From NCBI RefSeq assembly GCF_040412425.1, contig NC_089742.1:71551506-71615505 (forward strand): 64,000 nucleotides of DNA, in the 5' to 3' direction. The notes below the pieces were generated by a model. That model searched no databases. It worked only from the letters and a program-made list of their open reading frames with translations, and was not told where the DNA came from. How positions within the stretch are numbered: position 1 is the stretch's first letter; the number at the start of each line of letters is the position of its first letter. Below are positions 30,294 to 45,404 of the stretch, one piece after another. Origin of the DNA: Macrobrachium rosenbergii (Eukaryota > Arthropoda > Malacostraca > Decapoda > Palaemonidae). A program made the position numbers and the translations under genes.

Positions 30294-31379
30294 CTCGCAT
30301 TAATGGCTCCCTGCAAAGCTGAAAACGACTCGAGAAGCCTGCACGGGAACGGGGCTGAATCGGTCTTTTACAGTTACCGTAGTATCATCCCTATAGGAGA
30401 GGACGAAAGGAAGCATGGGGGGTCTGATAAAAATAAGGAAAGGGAGAAAGTGAAAAAATCTTTACTCGGAATATTGAAATTGAGTCACTGCCAGCAGCAA
30501 AATTACTGCAGAGGGGGTCAGACAATGAAGTAAAAATCAGTTTCGCGGACGAGCAAGGTGACGTCGAATAGATGGTTATCAGTTGTTACCAAGCGAATGA
30601 GAATGGCGGTGGACTTCGTTGATGTGTTCTGAAAGGGGCGTGATTTTTGGGAGGGGATGGTGTCAAGGGAAAGAGTAAGTGGTGGGGAAATCACTTTGTT
30701 GGTGTGTACGTTAGTACAGAGTAGATGGGCTTCACGGTGAGAAGAGTTTTTTTTGAGGTATACCTGACCTTTACTTGACTAAAGTGAAAACAGAAATAGA
30801 TTCAGCGTGTGGCTCTGAATATATTAAAAAGAGATGAAGTTGATAAGAAAATAGTTGGAGTTGCATGTCAAAAAAGGACCGAAGAACTGTAAGTAATGTT
30901 GAGGCTACAAAAGTGGAAAAAGTAGATGGTAATCACGCAGATATCACGCATGAGTGTGAGGTAGCAGGGTATGCTTGCTCGCATGATCACCTTGGATTGA
31001 AGAATAAAAGTAGATAATTTAGAGAGACTTTTATGAATGAACAAATAAAACTGAAGAAAAGCAACAGAGCAGAAGCCAAGATTGTACAGAGGAATGCTAT
31101 ACTAGGGCATAAATAGAGTAGCCAAGGACAGATAAAAAGAAAGTGGGCTATAATGAAAGTTTAGGGATTAATTTGAGTAAATACTGAAGAAAGTAAATGC
31201 GAGACAAAACCCAAATGACTAAAAAGATTTTAGTAGGAAAGATGCAAATGGAGATATGATGTGTGATTAAAGCAAACATGCAAAGGCTCAATGAAAATTC
31301 CTTTCAAATTGTCTGTTGAGGATGTAAAAATCCAAATCACAAGGCTGATAAATAAAAATGACATCAGGACCTCATGGGT
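30294..31379. other. Unassigned purine-rich sequence
   Basis: The plus strand is rich in A and G and has many short frames with stops. The wording is reminiscent of decayed LINE coding sequence, but no RT motif can be read, so no call is made. Confidence 0.4.
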
Positions 31380-31568
31380 GATAATTTATTGATATTAATT
31401 AATATAATTTGTTATTAATATTATAGATATTAAACAATTTACATACATTAATTATTTTAGATATTGATTATTACAATTTATAGACATTAATAGTAGTAAT
31501 ATCTGTAATTAATAGATATTAATTATTATAGTACTATAATATTATTATTATGATAATAATATTATAGA
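31380..31568. repeat. Degenerate AT-rich repeat with TAGATATTAATTATT motif
   Basis: Nearly pure A/T sequence in which TTATAGATATTAA-like words recur several times without strict period. The G/C content is far lower than the flanks. Confidence 0.55.
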
Positions 31569-32094
31569 CCTTTAGTTTGTGACTTTCCCACCGATCAATG
31601 GCACATGATTTTTTAAAGAGAAATAAGTTTATAGAATCATGAGAACCAACATTAGCACCAGATGAGATCTAAAAGGTGGGGAAGTAAACAGAAGAGGGAA
31701 ATTGGTGAAAACTGAAAAATTAGCACGAAAAAATCTTCGAAGGAAAAGGGAGTAACTAGAGCAAAAAAAAAAAAAAAAAATTATAGGGGCGAAAAAAAAG
31801 GATATAATAAAAGAAAAAAAATCTTCATATTAAATGACACAGAAAATGAATATAAAGTGGAATAAACAAGGCACTTAAAAAAACAAAACGAGGAGAGTAA
31901 CGAGCGATAAACAAACAGACAAAAAATAGAAACGGAAAGAGGAGAGGAGGGGAGATGCGTCACCAAATGCTTCCTGCGCCATAATCTTGTCAGCCATCCA
32001 AAATGAACTCCACCAGAAACAAAGCTGGGTGAGAGGTCAGAGGGAATCTGAGAAGAGAACGCACCCCGGAATATTTAGCAATCCGAAGTCAATT
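31569..32094. other. Unassigned purine-rich sequence
   Basis: It contains an A run of 18 near 31763-31781. No gene recognised. Confidence 0.45.
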
Positions 32095-32380
32095 CAAACG
32101 TAAAATCACGAATTTCATGGTTATCTTACCGTAAAATCACTGATTTTGAGGTCAACATAATGTACAGTTGTGATTATCAACTCATAATTAACATAAATAT
32201 GGATTTTAAGTTAAAAATAACGTTAAATCATGGTTTTTATGGTTGAGCAGAATCGTGGACTTGAAATTGAAATAACACGATCGGTGGATTTTAATTTAAT
32301 ATTAACGGAAAATCATTGATTATTTGTAAAAATAATGTAGGTCATCTGTTATAATTAGCGTAAAAACAAATAATTTACAT
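32095..32380. repeat. Very degenerate tandem repeat with TAAAATCA...GATTTTA motif
   Basis: CGTAAAATCA or close variants appear near 32099, 32131, 32222 and 32307. Paired ATGGATTTTAA words appear near 32199 and 32283. Spacing is irregular (30-90 bp), so this is an old, decayed array at best. Confidence 0.4.
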
Positions 32381-35300
32381 TGAGGCCGTTCAAATGATAA
32401 TCATGATAAGCCATGCCGTACAAGACTCATACGCAAATAATTACAGAAGAGAGAGATCTTGATCATCAAGGCAAAAGTATAAAAACATGAAACTTTCATT
32501 TTGATTATCTGTTGCCTTTTATTTCCCAGTGTCTGACCAATAAAAATGCTACCGCAAACAATTAATATCGTAAACTGGTAGGAAAAATAATATTGGTAAT
32601 AAAAGCACACTCTAGCAAAATGAAAATATCGAGAAATGGGGTAAAATTAAGAATGAATGTGGTAACCTGAGTCAACAACCTGGCTTACAAGTCCGGTAAG
32701 GCAATTTATTATAGCCTTAACTACTCTTGTATCTCCATTTTATATTTTTACAGCAACATGAGATTCCGTAGTATTGTAAAAGAAGTGTTGTGCCTACACG
32801 TATATACTGACAATTTGTCTATCATTTATCCGTCGACGTCTGATTATCAGGTTAACATGGGTTTATTTGGTTTATTTCCGTGGGATTATGTTTGTATTAT
32901 GAATCTCAAATATTGATTGTAGTAAAACGACGTTTCAATTTTTTTTATTTTTTTATTTTTTTTGTCTTGTGCCCATGATTACCACATGTATATCGAGCAA
33001 TAGTAACATCAATAACAAAAATAAAAAGAAAACACCGGTATCATACTCACATAAACATACGCATTCATATTTCACACACTTGTGTAAGTGTGCATGCGTG
33101 CATGTGAGTACTTGCCTTATCAGAGCCTTTGCTCATTTACATAACGTTTGGTTCCGTAGCTATTCCTCTAATTTATAGTGATTCAATGTAAGTGCACGAA
33201 CACCATCGCCAGACCGAGTGCCACATAACAAAGGCATGGCAAGGCGAGTGACGTAGGCGGCAAAGAACGCGTTCGTACCACATCCAGACACAAGGCACGG
33301 TACGACTTTACCGCACCCATACAGGTCTCATCGGTGTCTGTTTACTTTCAGGAAAAGGGTGCCAGATACTCCTTCCGGTCCCACCGTACAAGTTTACCTC
33401 TAGCTTCGCAAACAGTAGACTCGCGAGGTGTAAATATTCAGCAATGCCTCTGATGTTAGTGTTGGTGGCAGTTTTGACAAAACGGCTGCGAAAATGGGAT
33501 ATGCAAAAGTTTGGATTCCTTTCGGACTTATAGGGTTTCGGCGGAAGACAAATTTAAAATATCACAAACAGACGAGAATATTATGTCTATTTTAACACAA
33601 TGAATAGACTTAGTGACTGTGAAGATATTAACGACCATGTTGCTTGAGAATTTTATCCGCAAAACAAAGACAGAATTCTCAGAAATTGGAGAATACAGTT
33701 CTAACACAAAGCAAATCTCCAGTAAGAGCATCATAGTGTTAGTTGGACAACTGGTAAATCATTTTCAGATTTGGTTACCTCTACATTTTCAGTGGGGAAT
33801 TTCTACAGTTCGTAAATCACGAGCATTCAGACTTTTTTGTCCAGTGAAACAACTCCTAAGCGTATTCATATTTCTGTGCGTGACCTCATCTTTAAATCTG
33901 TAGCTTAGCTCATTTCGCTATTCTTTGTTTTCTTCCTTTCTTTAGTTTTTTTTTCCGCAGGTTGGATTCGAGATATAATAAGATTCAGCAGTGATTTTTA
34001 GAGTGACAATGGCATTTCCTTCTTCAGCAAAGCATCACCAGACACACAAAACATTTTCGAGTCCTCATGCGCAAATCTCCGGAGAATTTTGTTTTGAATT
34101 TAATACAGTAACAAATGTTGTTCGGTCCTCCTCCTGGGCAAATATTACTAGCAGAAAAATCGCTTGTTTTCTTTCCACAGGTCATTTCCTGCACTGCAGT
34201 CAGTTCCTCTATGCCGGAAGAACATAAGACCAGTTCTTATTTATAGATTCATCTATTACACGTTCAGATTTATTAATTTATTTTAATTATCAAACCATTT
34301 TCGTGTAATTTTTACTTTTTTTTTGCATAGGGCGTTCTATTCTGAGGAAGCATGCTAGGCTTGTTTCATGATTATAATATTGATAATGGTAACCTTTTGA
34401 TTTTACGACCAATCCTAATAAATTGTCTTATATATTAGATATCAAGCGAAAGTCAAGTCTTGAGACTTTTCGAAGCGAAAGAAACGATTTTATAGAAGCC
34501 TCGAATATCTAGCAGCGAGAGAAAAATCAGTGTTGAGAACGCTCCCATAAAAACAATTGACAAGTTGCCACCCAGACGGGATGGGAGCCAAGATAATCGT
34601 ATTTTTCATTAAAGGGCAACTGATCCCGAGATTTTACATTCAGTGGCGCCTGAAAATGTATTAATTTTCACACATCTTCAGGGACAATGCACTTTAATCG
34701 GATTTCAGTGCGGAAATTGAAATGCTTCTAGAAGACAAGGCACTGTGAAAGATGGTAGCAAGTGGTGTACTTTTGGCATTAGAACAGCAAGGATTTAGTT
34801 AAGGAGGCCATATGAATTGCGTGAATTACAAACCGATCCTCATCAAAGTAAACCACTGTCTATTTTCGTAAGTCATTGTGGAAATCAAACCTGATCTGTT
34901 GCGAGAATTAGACGCTGACCACAAATGTTCCAGGGGCAATAAAGTGGCTGAAAATCAGACAGGTACCGACAACAGCTGTTTGCCAACTGGCTTATTATTC
35001 ATTTGTTTTCTCTTTAGCTTTTCTTTCGCTCCCTTTTAGATAATTTGTTGTCTTAAGGATTCCATATTTTCGCATAAATGTTTATTAACTATTTCACTCT
35101 AGTTTTTTACCAGCTGATTCATTACCGCACTTGTTTTCTTTTAGCTCTCCTTTCCTTCCATTTTAGATAATTATATGGTTTATGAGTTCACTTTATTCCC
35201 GTGTATTTGTATCTCATGTGTGTATGTTTATGTTACGGGGAGAGACGCTTAGTCATACGCATGAAAGATTTATCGTTGAAAAATGATGGAAAGAATTTTT

Positions 35301-36239
35301 GTTCCGTCTGGGTTTATGACTGGAGTTATTATTATTGTGTACTCGGGTGTGCCACGGATATGGAGAAAATGCGCACTTTAGAACAACAAATCAATAAATA
35401 CTTATGAGAGAGAGACAGAGAGAGAGAGACCATGGCAATGTTTGCCAAGAATGATTAGGTTACCATTACAATGACACGCTTGGAGAATTATGTAAAAAAG
35501 GTTTCACCATCCACATTTATCTTCTTCATTGTTACCTTGATATGAAGCAACACCTGTTGTAGCAGTTAACAGGCTCTGGTTTCTTTACTTAGGCAAGATA
35601 AAATGCCTACTGCGGGGAAAATGTAATTGAAATAGGGTTCCGATTTACTCTGATGCTTTACCGTTGTTTTAACTATAATTCACTCTAAGAATTTGATTCT
35701 TCATGTAACTAAACTAATTACTGGATATGCAGTTAGCCACTCAAAGAAATATGGCCAAGTATCAAGGAAAATGTGATTTATTTTTCCACTACGAAGAATA
35801 TGAAAAGGAGAATATTTCTGCACACGGCAACAAATGAAAGTCAGGAAGACTTTTCTCTTTCCTTCAGGCACACCAAAGTTATTTTGTTTATCCATAAGCT
35901 CTACAGTTCCATTCCGGCTTAGATTAATGAATAAAAAAATCTTCATTCGCTGAACAACGGCTAAAGTTTTGTGCGTACATAGGACGGTGCCAAATCTTTA
36001 CTAAAACAATTCACCTGATTACCAAATCGGCGCCTAAGCCTCTCTAAGGTCATCATATTCTCCATCTCGGAACGCACCGAAGGAGACAGTATTTGGTCCA
36101 CTGGGAAACAAATAATCATCAGTTTGCCAGATTTTGAGAACGTTTGCCACCACCCTGGTCTCGGTGCCTAGAAATTTTGAATGTAATCTCGCCTTCGAAG
36201 TGCAGGCAAAAAATAAAGGAATCAGTAAATAAAAAAAAT
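32381..36239. other. Unassigned complex sequence
   Basis: About 3.9 kb with only short frames, the longest 96 codons at 33613-33903, and no recognised domain. A GC-richer patch lies at 33180-33430. A short (GA)n run lies near 35408-35430. Confidence 0.4.
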
Positions 36240-36523
36240 TTAAAGACGCTTTTATTAAAATGCTCTAAAAGTGAAAAAAATTATTTTTTTAGACACACCA
36301 AGATTTTCTTACAATTAATCATGTCTACAAAAATAAAAGCATTGGCGTCAAACATAGAAGGAAATGCTACAAGAAAATTTTTTTTCCTATTTCTTGTAGC
36401 ATTTCCTTCCATGTTTGGCGCGCACGCTTTTATTTTTGTAGACATGATTAATTGTAAGAAAATCCTGGTGTCTCAAAAAATTATTTTTTGCTTTTTAGTG
36501 CATTTTAATAAAAGTGTTTTAAA
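36240..36523. mobile_element. Fold-back element FB3 (near-palindromic, about 284 bp)
   Basis: Left arm 36240-36375 and right arm 36391-36523 are inverted copies with about 10% differences, joined by a T-rich loop of about 15 nt. Words such as CTTACAATTAATCATGTCTA and ACAAAAATAAAAGC on the left have exact reverse complements on the right, and GGAAATGCTACAAGAA sits at the loop base. The 128-codon frame crossing it reflects the palindrome and is not a gene. It may be a MITE or a remnant of an inverted duplication. Confidence 0.88.
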
Positions 36524-36679
36524 AAAATAATACTTTTTATTTTATACTTTTTAGTTTTGACAGAATTTATAACCGATTTATGATATTAGCTAGCGAAATT
36601 AATATCCTGTCGAGCTAAAGAAGGTTTGAAAAATCCGTAGAGTTATTAACATATTTTACCGATTCAAAGGGTATGAAAA

Positions 36680-36880
36680 ATCCGAAGAGTTTCATACAAA
36701 TCCTGAGATACTGGGAGAGGTCACTGTAGGGTCAGTAGAGGTCACTGCTGACCTACTGATCATATAAGGTTGTATTGTCACCGGGATTGAGTAACCATAC
36801 AAAATTTCAAGCCCATCGGACGAAGGGAACAGGTCGAAAAATGAGTTACAAGATTTGACCCAGACAAAAAAGCAAACTAA
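36680..36880 (+). repeat. Dispersed repeat containing TTTCAAGCCCATCGGACG
   Basis: The stretch GGTCACTGTAGGGTCAGTAG followed by ACCATACAAAATTTCAAGCC, CATCGGACGAAGGGAACAGG and AATGAGTTACAAGATTTGAC recalls a conserved interspersed repeat known from several aquatic invertebrate genomes. That link is from memory and the repeat occurs once here. Confidence 0.4.
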
Positions 36881-38528
36881 ATAAAAGCATATAATAAATA
36901 TAAAACGTCGTTCTTTTAGTGTTATGACTGGTGAACAGGTAAACAAAGGATCCTCAAATTTTATTGTGGTAACTGTGATTACGGCATATTCAGATGTTAT
37001 AGTCCTTTTGCTACAGCAACTTCGGGACTACAGTTTTCAGATACTCCTGAATTTACAGAGAAACTTACCGTTCTCACTGCCCCAAGCCTGAGATTCTGGA
37101 AGTAAAATAGGAGCTGATCTTTTCTTGATCACTTTCATTAATAGCAGACCAAGGCCTTTCAAACCATTTCATATAGCGTGAAGATACCCACCAAGCCAAC
37201 TGACTGTGTGGTGGTAAAAAGAGATTTAGCCTCTGCCATTGCAGAATGGGAGCTCGAGAACCTTCATAACTCGGAGCTTGACATTGATCTGTTAATAGTG
37301 CGCATCATTTTACGTCATCTCTGACCAAATATTTGCTCATATCTTCCAATATGAATTACTCGAGTACCACATCCTATAAAAAAAGAAAGGATTCGTAATA
37401 AGCATACATTTTATGTTACATTCTATAAGTATTGATAATTTTAACAAATATGCGATCACTTGAGAAACTTTGTAAATGTCACAATGATGACAATTTTTAA
37501 AGAGAGATATATTGCAACCAATGTGATACCTGCATAGACACCTCGCAAAAAAAAAAATACAGAATCAGTTATGGGGAAAGTCAATGACTTTACGCAGAGT
37601 ATTGTCGATGAAATTTGCCATAAACAATGCTGTCAGTTTCCCATATTGCCGCTCCTGTTACGTGATCAAACTATAATCGAGACTTTCTCCGCATCACTAT
37701 TCCAAACCATTGACTTGGAACTTCTTCCATCCCATTTTCGCGTTTCCTTTGTTTTCATGAGAGGCGCCAAAGCAAACGTTAGGGAGTCTGAAAGTCACAT
37801 GATACGTTCTCCCAGTGCGCTGAAGGGGCGCGTGGGAGGGCCAGGGAATTCTGGCCGTTAAGACCTGTTCCGTTGAAGGCCACTTTTCTTTGTTGCTTTT
37901 TCCTCTGCTTCTCGGCAGATGTAAACAAAGACTTTTGCAGCTCGAGTAAATGTAAATAATCACAAAGGAAAAACAATTGCGTCAGTGGAAAATGGAGAAC
38001 ATATTTTAACACTGTCTGTTGTTTATATACACTGAAACGTCAACGATTAAGATTATAATGATAGGTAGTCTTACTTTTGTTCAACATCAGTGTAGAAAAA
38101 GGCAGTACGCCGGTAACGCTTTTTAGTCGTCAATTATCACACTCAGCAGGAGCAAGGTCGTACCCTCTTTCAAGTTCAAGAATACTTTTGTGATAAGTCG
38201 TAAAAGATACCACTATTGTTGCTGCTGCTATTGCTATTACTGTTGTTTTTATCATTGTTAGTATCACTCGACTTTGATATTGCAAGACTTGGCTTAGCAT
38301 CAGCATTTCTTCTGATTTTCCCAAAAGTAAGAAAAAATATGTCGCTTTTGTTTGCTGGAAAAAAATGAGAGAGAAAAAGTACAAGTATTTCTCATTCGCT
38401 GTTCTTATTTAATTCTCCATGCGATGTTTTTTGTCTTCAAAAAGAAATTAGAAAAATGGTTTTTTTTATAACACCTCAGTATTCAAGTGTTGATTAATTC
38501 CCGACCATTAGTTTTCCATTTCTGTTTT

Positions 38529-38530
<2 letters not shown>
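36881..38530. other. Unassigned complex sequence
   Basis: Short frames up to 96 codons (37571-37861, plus) without known domains. A GC-richer patch lies at 37790-37870. Nothing else recognised. Confidence 0.42.

Positions 38531-38562
<32 letters not shown>
38531..38562. repeat. (GT)n microsatellite
   Basis: About 16 GT units. Confidence 0.96.
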
Positions 38563-38565
<3 letters not shown>

Positions 38566-39660
38566 GGCACGCGTGTATGGACATGGAGTTAGCCGAGTTA
38601 TAAAATACTTTGTAATGTCTTCTGCTGCCAGTGAGTGATACTGCGAATGCTGCTGCAAAATACAAGTGAAAGATTTAGCCCGACAGAGATTTTAGTAAAT
38701 AGAGGGAGAAAAAACTAGGATCTCATGTTTCTAACGCGATAGAAGGCATAAATGTGAGAAGCCAGATAATCAGTTGCTCTTTTAATGCAGAAGATTCTCT
38801 TTCCTTTTGTGCCATGAATAGTGTGAAATAAGCAGAGACAACACAGGAAAAAACTACAAAACGTTGTTATTATCATTATTATTATTATTATTATTATTAA
38901 CTTTTTTTTCAATAGTAGTCACGGCATCAGCAATAATCATTCCCTTTATATCTTTCATTATGTAATAATATTAGTGGTACAAGTATCATATTTTCTAAGG
39001 GAACCGGAAAGAACAAAAATTTCCAAGTTTTGGAGAGCTCTGTAAAGAGATACTGTAGTTTTTTAAAATTTGCTCCCCCTATTGAGGGCAAGATAAACTC
39101 TGAGAGATTTGGGAAAAATGAGCAATGAGCTTGACACGAAGGTTCGTGAGCTTTGGAGAATACTACTATAGTTTTTGGGTGGCAGTTATAGTAAAGAAAG
39201 TCACTTACAAAAGCTTCATCACGTTCCTTCTTTAAATAAAGAAGAGAGAAAGGCTCCTATTATTACTTATAATATAGCCCGATTTCGTTCGTTGTATGAA
39301 AACAAGAAGTTTAGTTTTTAAAGACTTAATAGTATGAATTTGAGTATGAGAGATAGAATTTTTTGAGATGAAAACTAGAAAGAATTTTGTTCGGTACCGG
39401 TTCTAATTATTTTGGTCCCTTGGGCAGGTTTGAATTTTGGGTCATCCTTATGTGCCCAGTCTTCATTTTCCCCAGGGCAAGTAAAGCCTTATAAGCAATG
39501 TAATGACGTTAGTGGTCAGTAGTGTTAGTTGCTCTTGCTCTACAAGCAGGTACAGATAGATAAACTAGCAAGATGTTTGTGGAATTTATTTTTGTTTTTT
39601 CTGTGTGAATGGATGCAAAACTTACATTTTTAACCAGTTGGCAAATCATACCGCTAAAAA

Positions 39661-39662
<2 letters not shown>
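38563..39662. other. Unassigned sequence with an (ATT)n tract
   Basis: An (ATT)n run lies at about 38873-38899. The phrases TTTGGAGAGCTCTG...ACTGTAG and GAGCTTTGGAGAATACTACTA (39030-39170) suggest a small old duplication. No gene recognised. Confidence 0.45.
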
Positions 39663-39720
<58 letters not shown>

Positions 39721-39722
39721 CA
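39663..39722. repeat. (CA)n microsatellite
   Basis: About 29 CA units. Val/Cys frames on the minus strand are artefacts. Confidence 0.97.
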
Positions 39723-40620
39723 CACAAAGATACCTGAAATCTTGCTAAGGATCAGAGAACATTTGCATTCCAAAGTTCTTCTGTTCAGTATTTGGCAGCT
39801 GATGTCTCCCCCTGGAAATAGCAGTGCCCAGGTTACTTATAGGGCAGCTTGCAAGAGCAAGAGCCCGTGACGTCATAAGGCCGGTTTAATATAACAGCAT
39901 CTGCCCAGGTTTCCCTGGAGACAATGTCAAGTCACAGACAGTAAGAATCTGTCCACAGGCGCCTTTGAGGTTCTTGGGGGTGAACCTAGAATTTCCGGGA
40001 AATTTTGAAATTGGAGGAAATTCCCGTCCTTATTCCAAAAGAAGACTGTGAGGAGGAGGAGGAGAAGGAGAGCCTCTTCGAGGAAAACTGCCTGGAATCT
40101 TATTGCCTCAACCTCAAAGGTTTTCCATAGAATAGATGATTAATGAAATAGCCTTTTCTCCTTTCAGAGGAATGTAACTTGTGGGACTCCTTTAACTCTA
40201 CAGGCTTTGAGTATAAGATCCTCATCATAAAATCCATTGATTTGCGTTGTCATTGTGTTAAGGTGGTTTCTGGGTCATAACACCCGATACCATGAAGAAT
40301 TATTATTTTACATCTGTTTTACTGATTCAAGAGTCCATGAGATTATTTTTGATTTGATTAGATGTTTTATTAGAAATATTATTGTCCAAATGAGATCATA
40401 AGTCAAATCGTTGTCATAATCATTATCAACAACTCACGTTTTCATTAAAAGACTTCAGTTCATGCTAATAGTTTTAAAATTATTGTCGCTTGCGTTTTAA
40501 GATATTTTCCAATTCTCGTTTCCAAATTTACGGAAGTCGCTTACGTAACTGGTTAAGTAACCTTAGAGTAGGTTGTGTTAAGCTATAGCAACTCGAAAGC
40601 AAAATTAAAAGCAAATTAAA
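39723..40620. other. Unassigned sequence, GC-richer from 39770 to 40080
   Basis: Contains GGAGGAGGAGGAG near 40050. The GC-richer part is broken by stops in all frames; no family assigned. Confidence 0.42.
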
Positions 40621-40647
40621 AAGTTAAGTATACCTTAGTTTTACCAG
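40621..40647 (+). mobile_element. Short SINE 5' fragment
   Basis: AAGTTAAGTATACCTTAGTT then TTACCAG matches the first 27 bases of the SINE at 14794 with one substitution and then diverges. Confidence 0.6.
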
Positions 40648-40710
40648 CAAATTAAAGTAAGGTATTCTGAGGCATTTTATGAAATCACTGTTTTATATCT
40701 ATCTACCGTA

Positions 40711-42498
<1,788 letters not shown>

Positions 42499-42572
<74 letters not shown>
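42499..42572. repeat. (TA)n followed by (GT)n
   Basis: About 45 bp of TA and 29 bp of GT repeat. Further short TA/TG runs continue to about 42650. Confidence 0.96.
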
Positions 42573-42578
<6 letters not shown>

Positions 42579-42650
42579 GTGTATACTGTATATAATATAT
42601 ATATATATACTGTATATATACATGTGTGTGCTTTGTGTGTGTGTGTTATA

Positions 42651-44254
42651 AGCGATACGCTACTAGGGGACACAAGAAGCCCAATTGACTGAAGTAATGA
42701 AGGTTTACACTTGTGGAATACTGTACAAAACTACGCTGCAGATGAAGTTTTTTTATATATATAAAATGGCCACAGAATAAATACAAAAGAAGAAAATGAC
42801 GGTAGAGCCACTCGTTATTTTTTTATTTGCTTAAGATCTTGTTGTAGTGGAGTGTAAAAGGTTAGTACATCCTCACTTCACGTCACAACTGACATCTGAC
42901 TGATTTAAGCGCGGGACTTAACGAACATCTCTGACAAGTTTCAAAAACAAAACCAAACTTTGTCACTTAGTATTTTCTAGTTACTCTTGCCTAAATAACC
43001 ATTTCATAGCGTTTCGCATTATTTTTGTGTTCTGATTTCGTTCTACAAACTTTCAGCCTAGAGTATTTTAAGCTTCTACGCATGAGCTCAAAGTCAGGAT
43101 TTTCATAGGGCATCAGGCGGTGTTCCAGGTGCAATATGTCACAAAAAAAGCAATAGGATCCTTGACAATGGTATTATCGTATTCTGCTTGTGCCTCGCAA
43201 GTGTCAAATTTGGGGGCGAGGTGGCGCCTCTCGAGCTGCGGAGATACCGTCGGTCTTCTGGTGCTGCTTCAGTCTTTTGTTTCGTCTTAGTTGTGACAGT
43301 GGAGTACGTCGTCATATCTTTCCTAAAAATAGATTTTGTTTTCTTATCTAGTCCTCCAATAAACTCTTTGTTCCAGCATGTTCTAGCAAGGAGCCCCTAG
43401 TTTTAATGATTGAACAGATTTTTTTCTCTTATTTAAAATGAACAAAATTACAATATTTACATTATTTCAACAATTAAAATGTTGAACACAAGCAAGCGCT
43501 CACTTGCACATATGCGGCTACGTATTAGAAGTAAAAGTTTCTTTATTAATGCGTCATTTTGAATTTGAGTATGCAGCACATGTGCGCGTACATTCGCATG
43601 TTAACATACACGTGTGCATATACCTCATTTGGGCCTGCATGTGAATATTTCTGTCTTTCATTCATTCTGGTTTTCCATCCATATCTCCACGTTATTGTTT
43701 ATCTACCCATCAACAAATTCATCTCTCTGTCTATGGATGAAATAAAGCCTCGCAATAAGGTCATGGACAAAACTTGAATCGTGTAAGAGCAAGGTTTGCT
43801 TGAACGATCAGAGAAAATTAATGTTTCGCAAACTTCATCAAGTAAAAGTGCGCATTGTTACCTCAGACAACCTTGTCGTTGGCCGCATTAGAATCGGCTG
43901 AGTGACAGTTGTTTTTTTGTATATAGATGGAGTTAATATTCGTTGTGGTTATTCAGCCAACGTTTGTATGATTATGTGGATGCCTATTTTTATCCTAGAA
44001 TAAGATAAACTTATGCCTCAAAAAGATATAGATACCTTATTCACAGCTGGAGCGATTATGTCGAAGGGCAACTGCAAAGTTTGGACGTGTAGACAAAGAA
44101 AATGTCCGAAAAGCATAATGCATTTTTTCATGGTCTAACAAAATACCCTCTTAATTTCTGTCTCTTGTTGGTAATCAGCGAAAAGCCAGAGTACTTTCAT
44201 TTTGAACCGGCTTACAACTAGCTTGAATTACTTAAGATGGATCAACGTGTTGTG
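42651..44254. other. Unassigned complex sequence
   Basis: No recognised gene. A small GC-rich patch lies at 43190-43270. The longest frames are about 70 codons. Confidence 0.45.
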
Positions 44255-44278
44255 AGAGAGAGAGAGAGAGAGAGAGAG
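44255..44278. repeat. (GA)n microsatellite
   Basis: About 12 GA units. Confidence 0.93.
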
Positions 44279-44897
44279 GATGGTCTACTAAAGAGAACGC
44301 TGTTTGATCGCGGGAGTGACAAATATCGTCAAAATTTTTTTATGGTTTGAGCACAAAAAAAAAAAAAAAAAGCTGGGCTGAGGGGAGGGAGGAATTTATA
44401 GACGCAAGTGCCAAAATAGTTTTTGCACTATCTGTTAGGTTAAAAATTAGTTTGGTTATTTTTACCTTTACTAACAAGTTTATAAATTTTGACACATCCT
44501 TTTCCCCGTAATGCATTTTTCTCGCCATTTCCTAAATTAATTTCTATACCGCTTTCTTTCTTTGACAAGGATAATTTATTACTTCGGATATTGATGGTTA
44601 AATTTGTGTCCTTCATGGTAATTTGCCCTTCATTTTATTCTTGAAGACAGCTGCTGTGCTTGATCACCATATTTTCCGGATTCCGAAACAATGTATTTAC
44701 GAGTAATCGTAATGCATGATTTTGGAAACTTCATTTTGAAGCCTCCTTCCTTCTTGTCTTATTTTCTTCAAATTTTGATAAGTTCTACTGCATGAAATTT
44801 ATGTTTGTATACACATACACACACGTATACATTATATAGGTATGCATGTACACACATATATGTGTGTTTTGTGTATACATTGAAATCCATCAAGATG
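44279..44897. other. Unassigned sequence
   Basis: An A run of about 18 lies near 44354-44371. ACACATA/TATGTG variation at 44810-44880 leads into the SINE. Nothing else recognised. Confidence 0.45.
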
Positions 44898-45075
44898 CCT
44901 TGGGTTCGATTCCCGAGGAGTCAGATATCGTTTTAGGGTTGTTCCGTTACATCCCATTGTGCCTCTGTTGACCTAAGTTAGTCAGCCGGCCTGGGTTCCA
45001 ACAAGTTTGGAGAAGTACATGGGGCCCTCAACCTCATACCAAAGGATTCGCAGCAAATCGGGATCCGAATTCATC
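44898..45075 (+). mobile_element. tRNA-derived SINE, 5' truncated
   Basis: GGGTTCGATTCCCGAGG at 44902-44918 is a good pol III B box (GGTTCGANTCC). The body carries CATTGTGCCTCTGTTGACC, AAGTTTGGAGAAGTACATGG and GGGCCCTCAACCTCATACC. GCCTCTGTTGACC is shared with the SINE at 63590-63765. No A box is visible on the 5' side, so the head is incomplete. Confidence 0.7.
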
Positions 45076-45109
45076 TTATTTGTCCTTTTGTTACGTTTTA
45101 AATGACATA

Positions 45110-45260
45110 TAAATACAGGGATGGGTCTTAGGTGATTCTAAGAAAGCAGAAGTAATAAGGAATGAATTAATACCTGATGGAGAAAGGAGTGAGGTTGAAC
45201 CTTTCAAATATTTTCAGACAATGATATCTAGTAATTGTTTTCTTGAGTTGAAATTTAGTG
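45110..45260 (+). pseudogene. LINE reverse-transcriptase C-terminal fragment
   Basis: A plus-strand frame reads KKAEVIRNELIPDGE then VEPFKYFQTMISSN. This fits the segment after the RT catalytic core in non-LTR elements (K-x-E-V ... F-KYLG-M-S-NG). The fragment is short and degenerate, and the following SINE cuts it off. Confidence 0.45.
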
Positions 45261-45404
45261 TATTAATATTTAGAATGTTATGTGAAAGTGTCAGCCAGGT
45301 ACCTGTGGTCGTCAGAATTGAAGAACCAGACGTAATTTGATGGGAGCTGCGAGATGGGAGGCTATGAGTGGAGATTCATGGAAGATAAAGCACAGGGAAG
45401 ACAT

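Noticed and set aside
36144..36530. 128-codon frame
   Set aside because: It is a by-product of the near-palindromic fold-back element; its two halves derive from opposite arms.
44898..44920. True tRNA gene
   Set aside because: Only a B box is present, with no matching acceptor stem or anticodon arm upstream. It is a SINE remnant. The same reasoning applies to the B boxes at 45477, 48558, 59890, 60085, 60440 and 63640.
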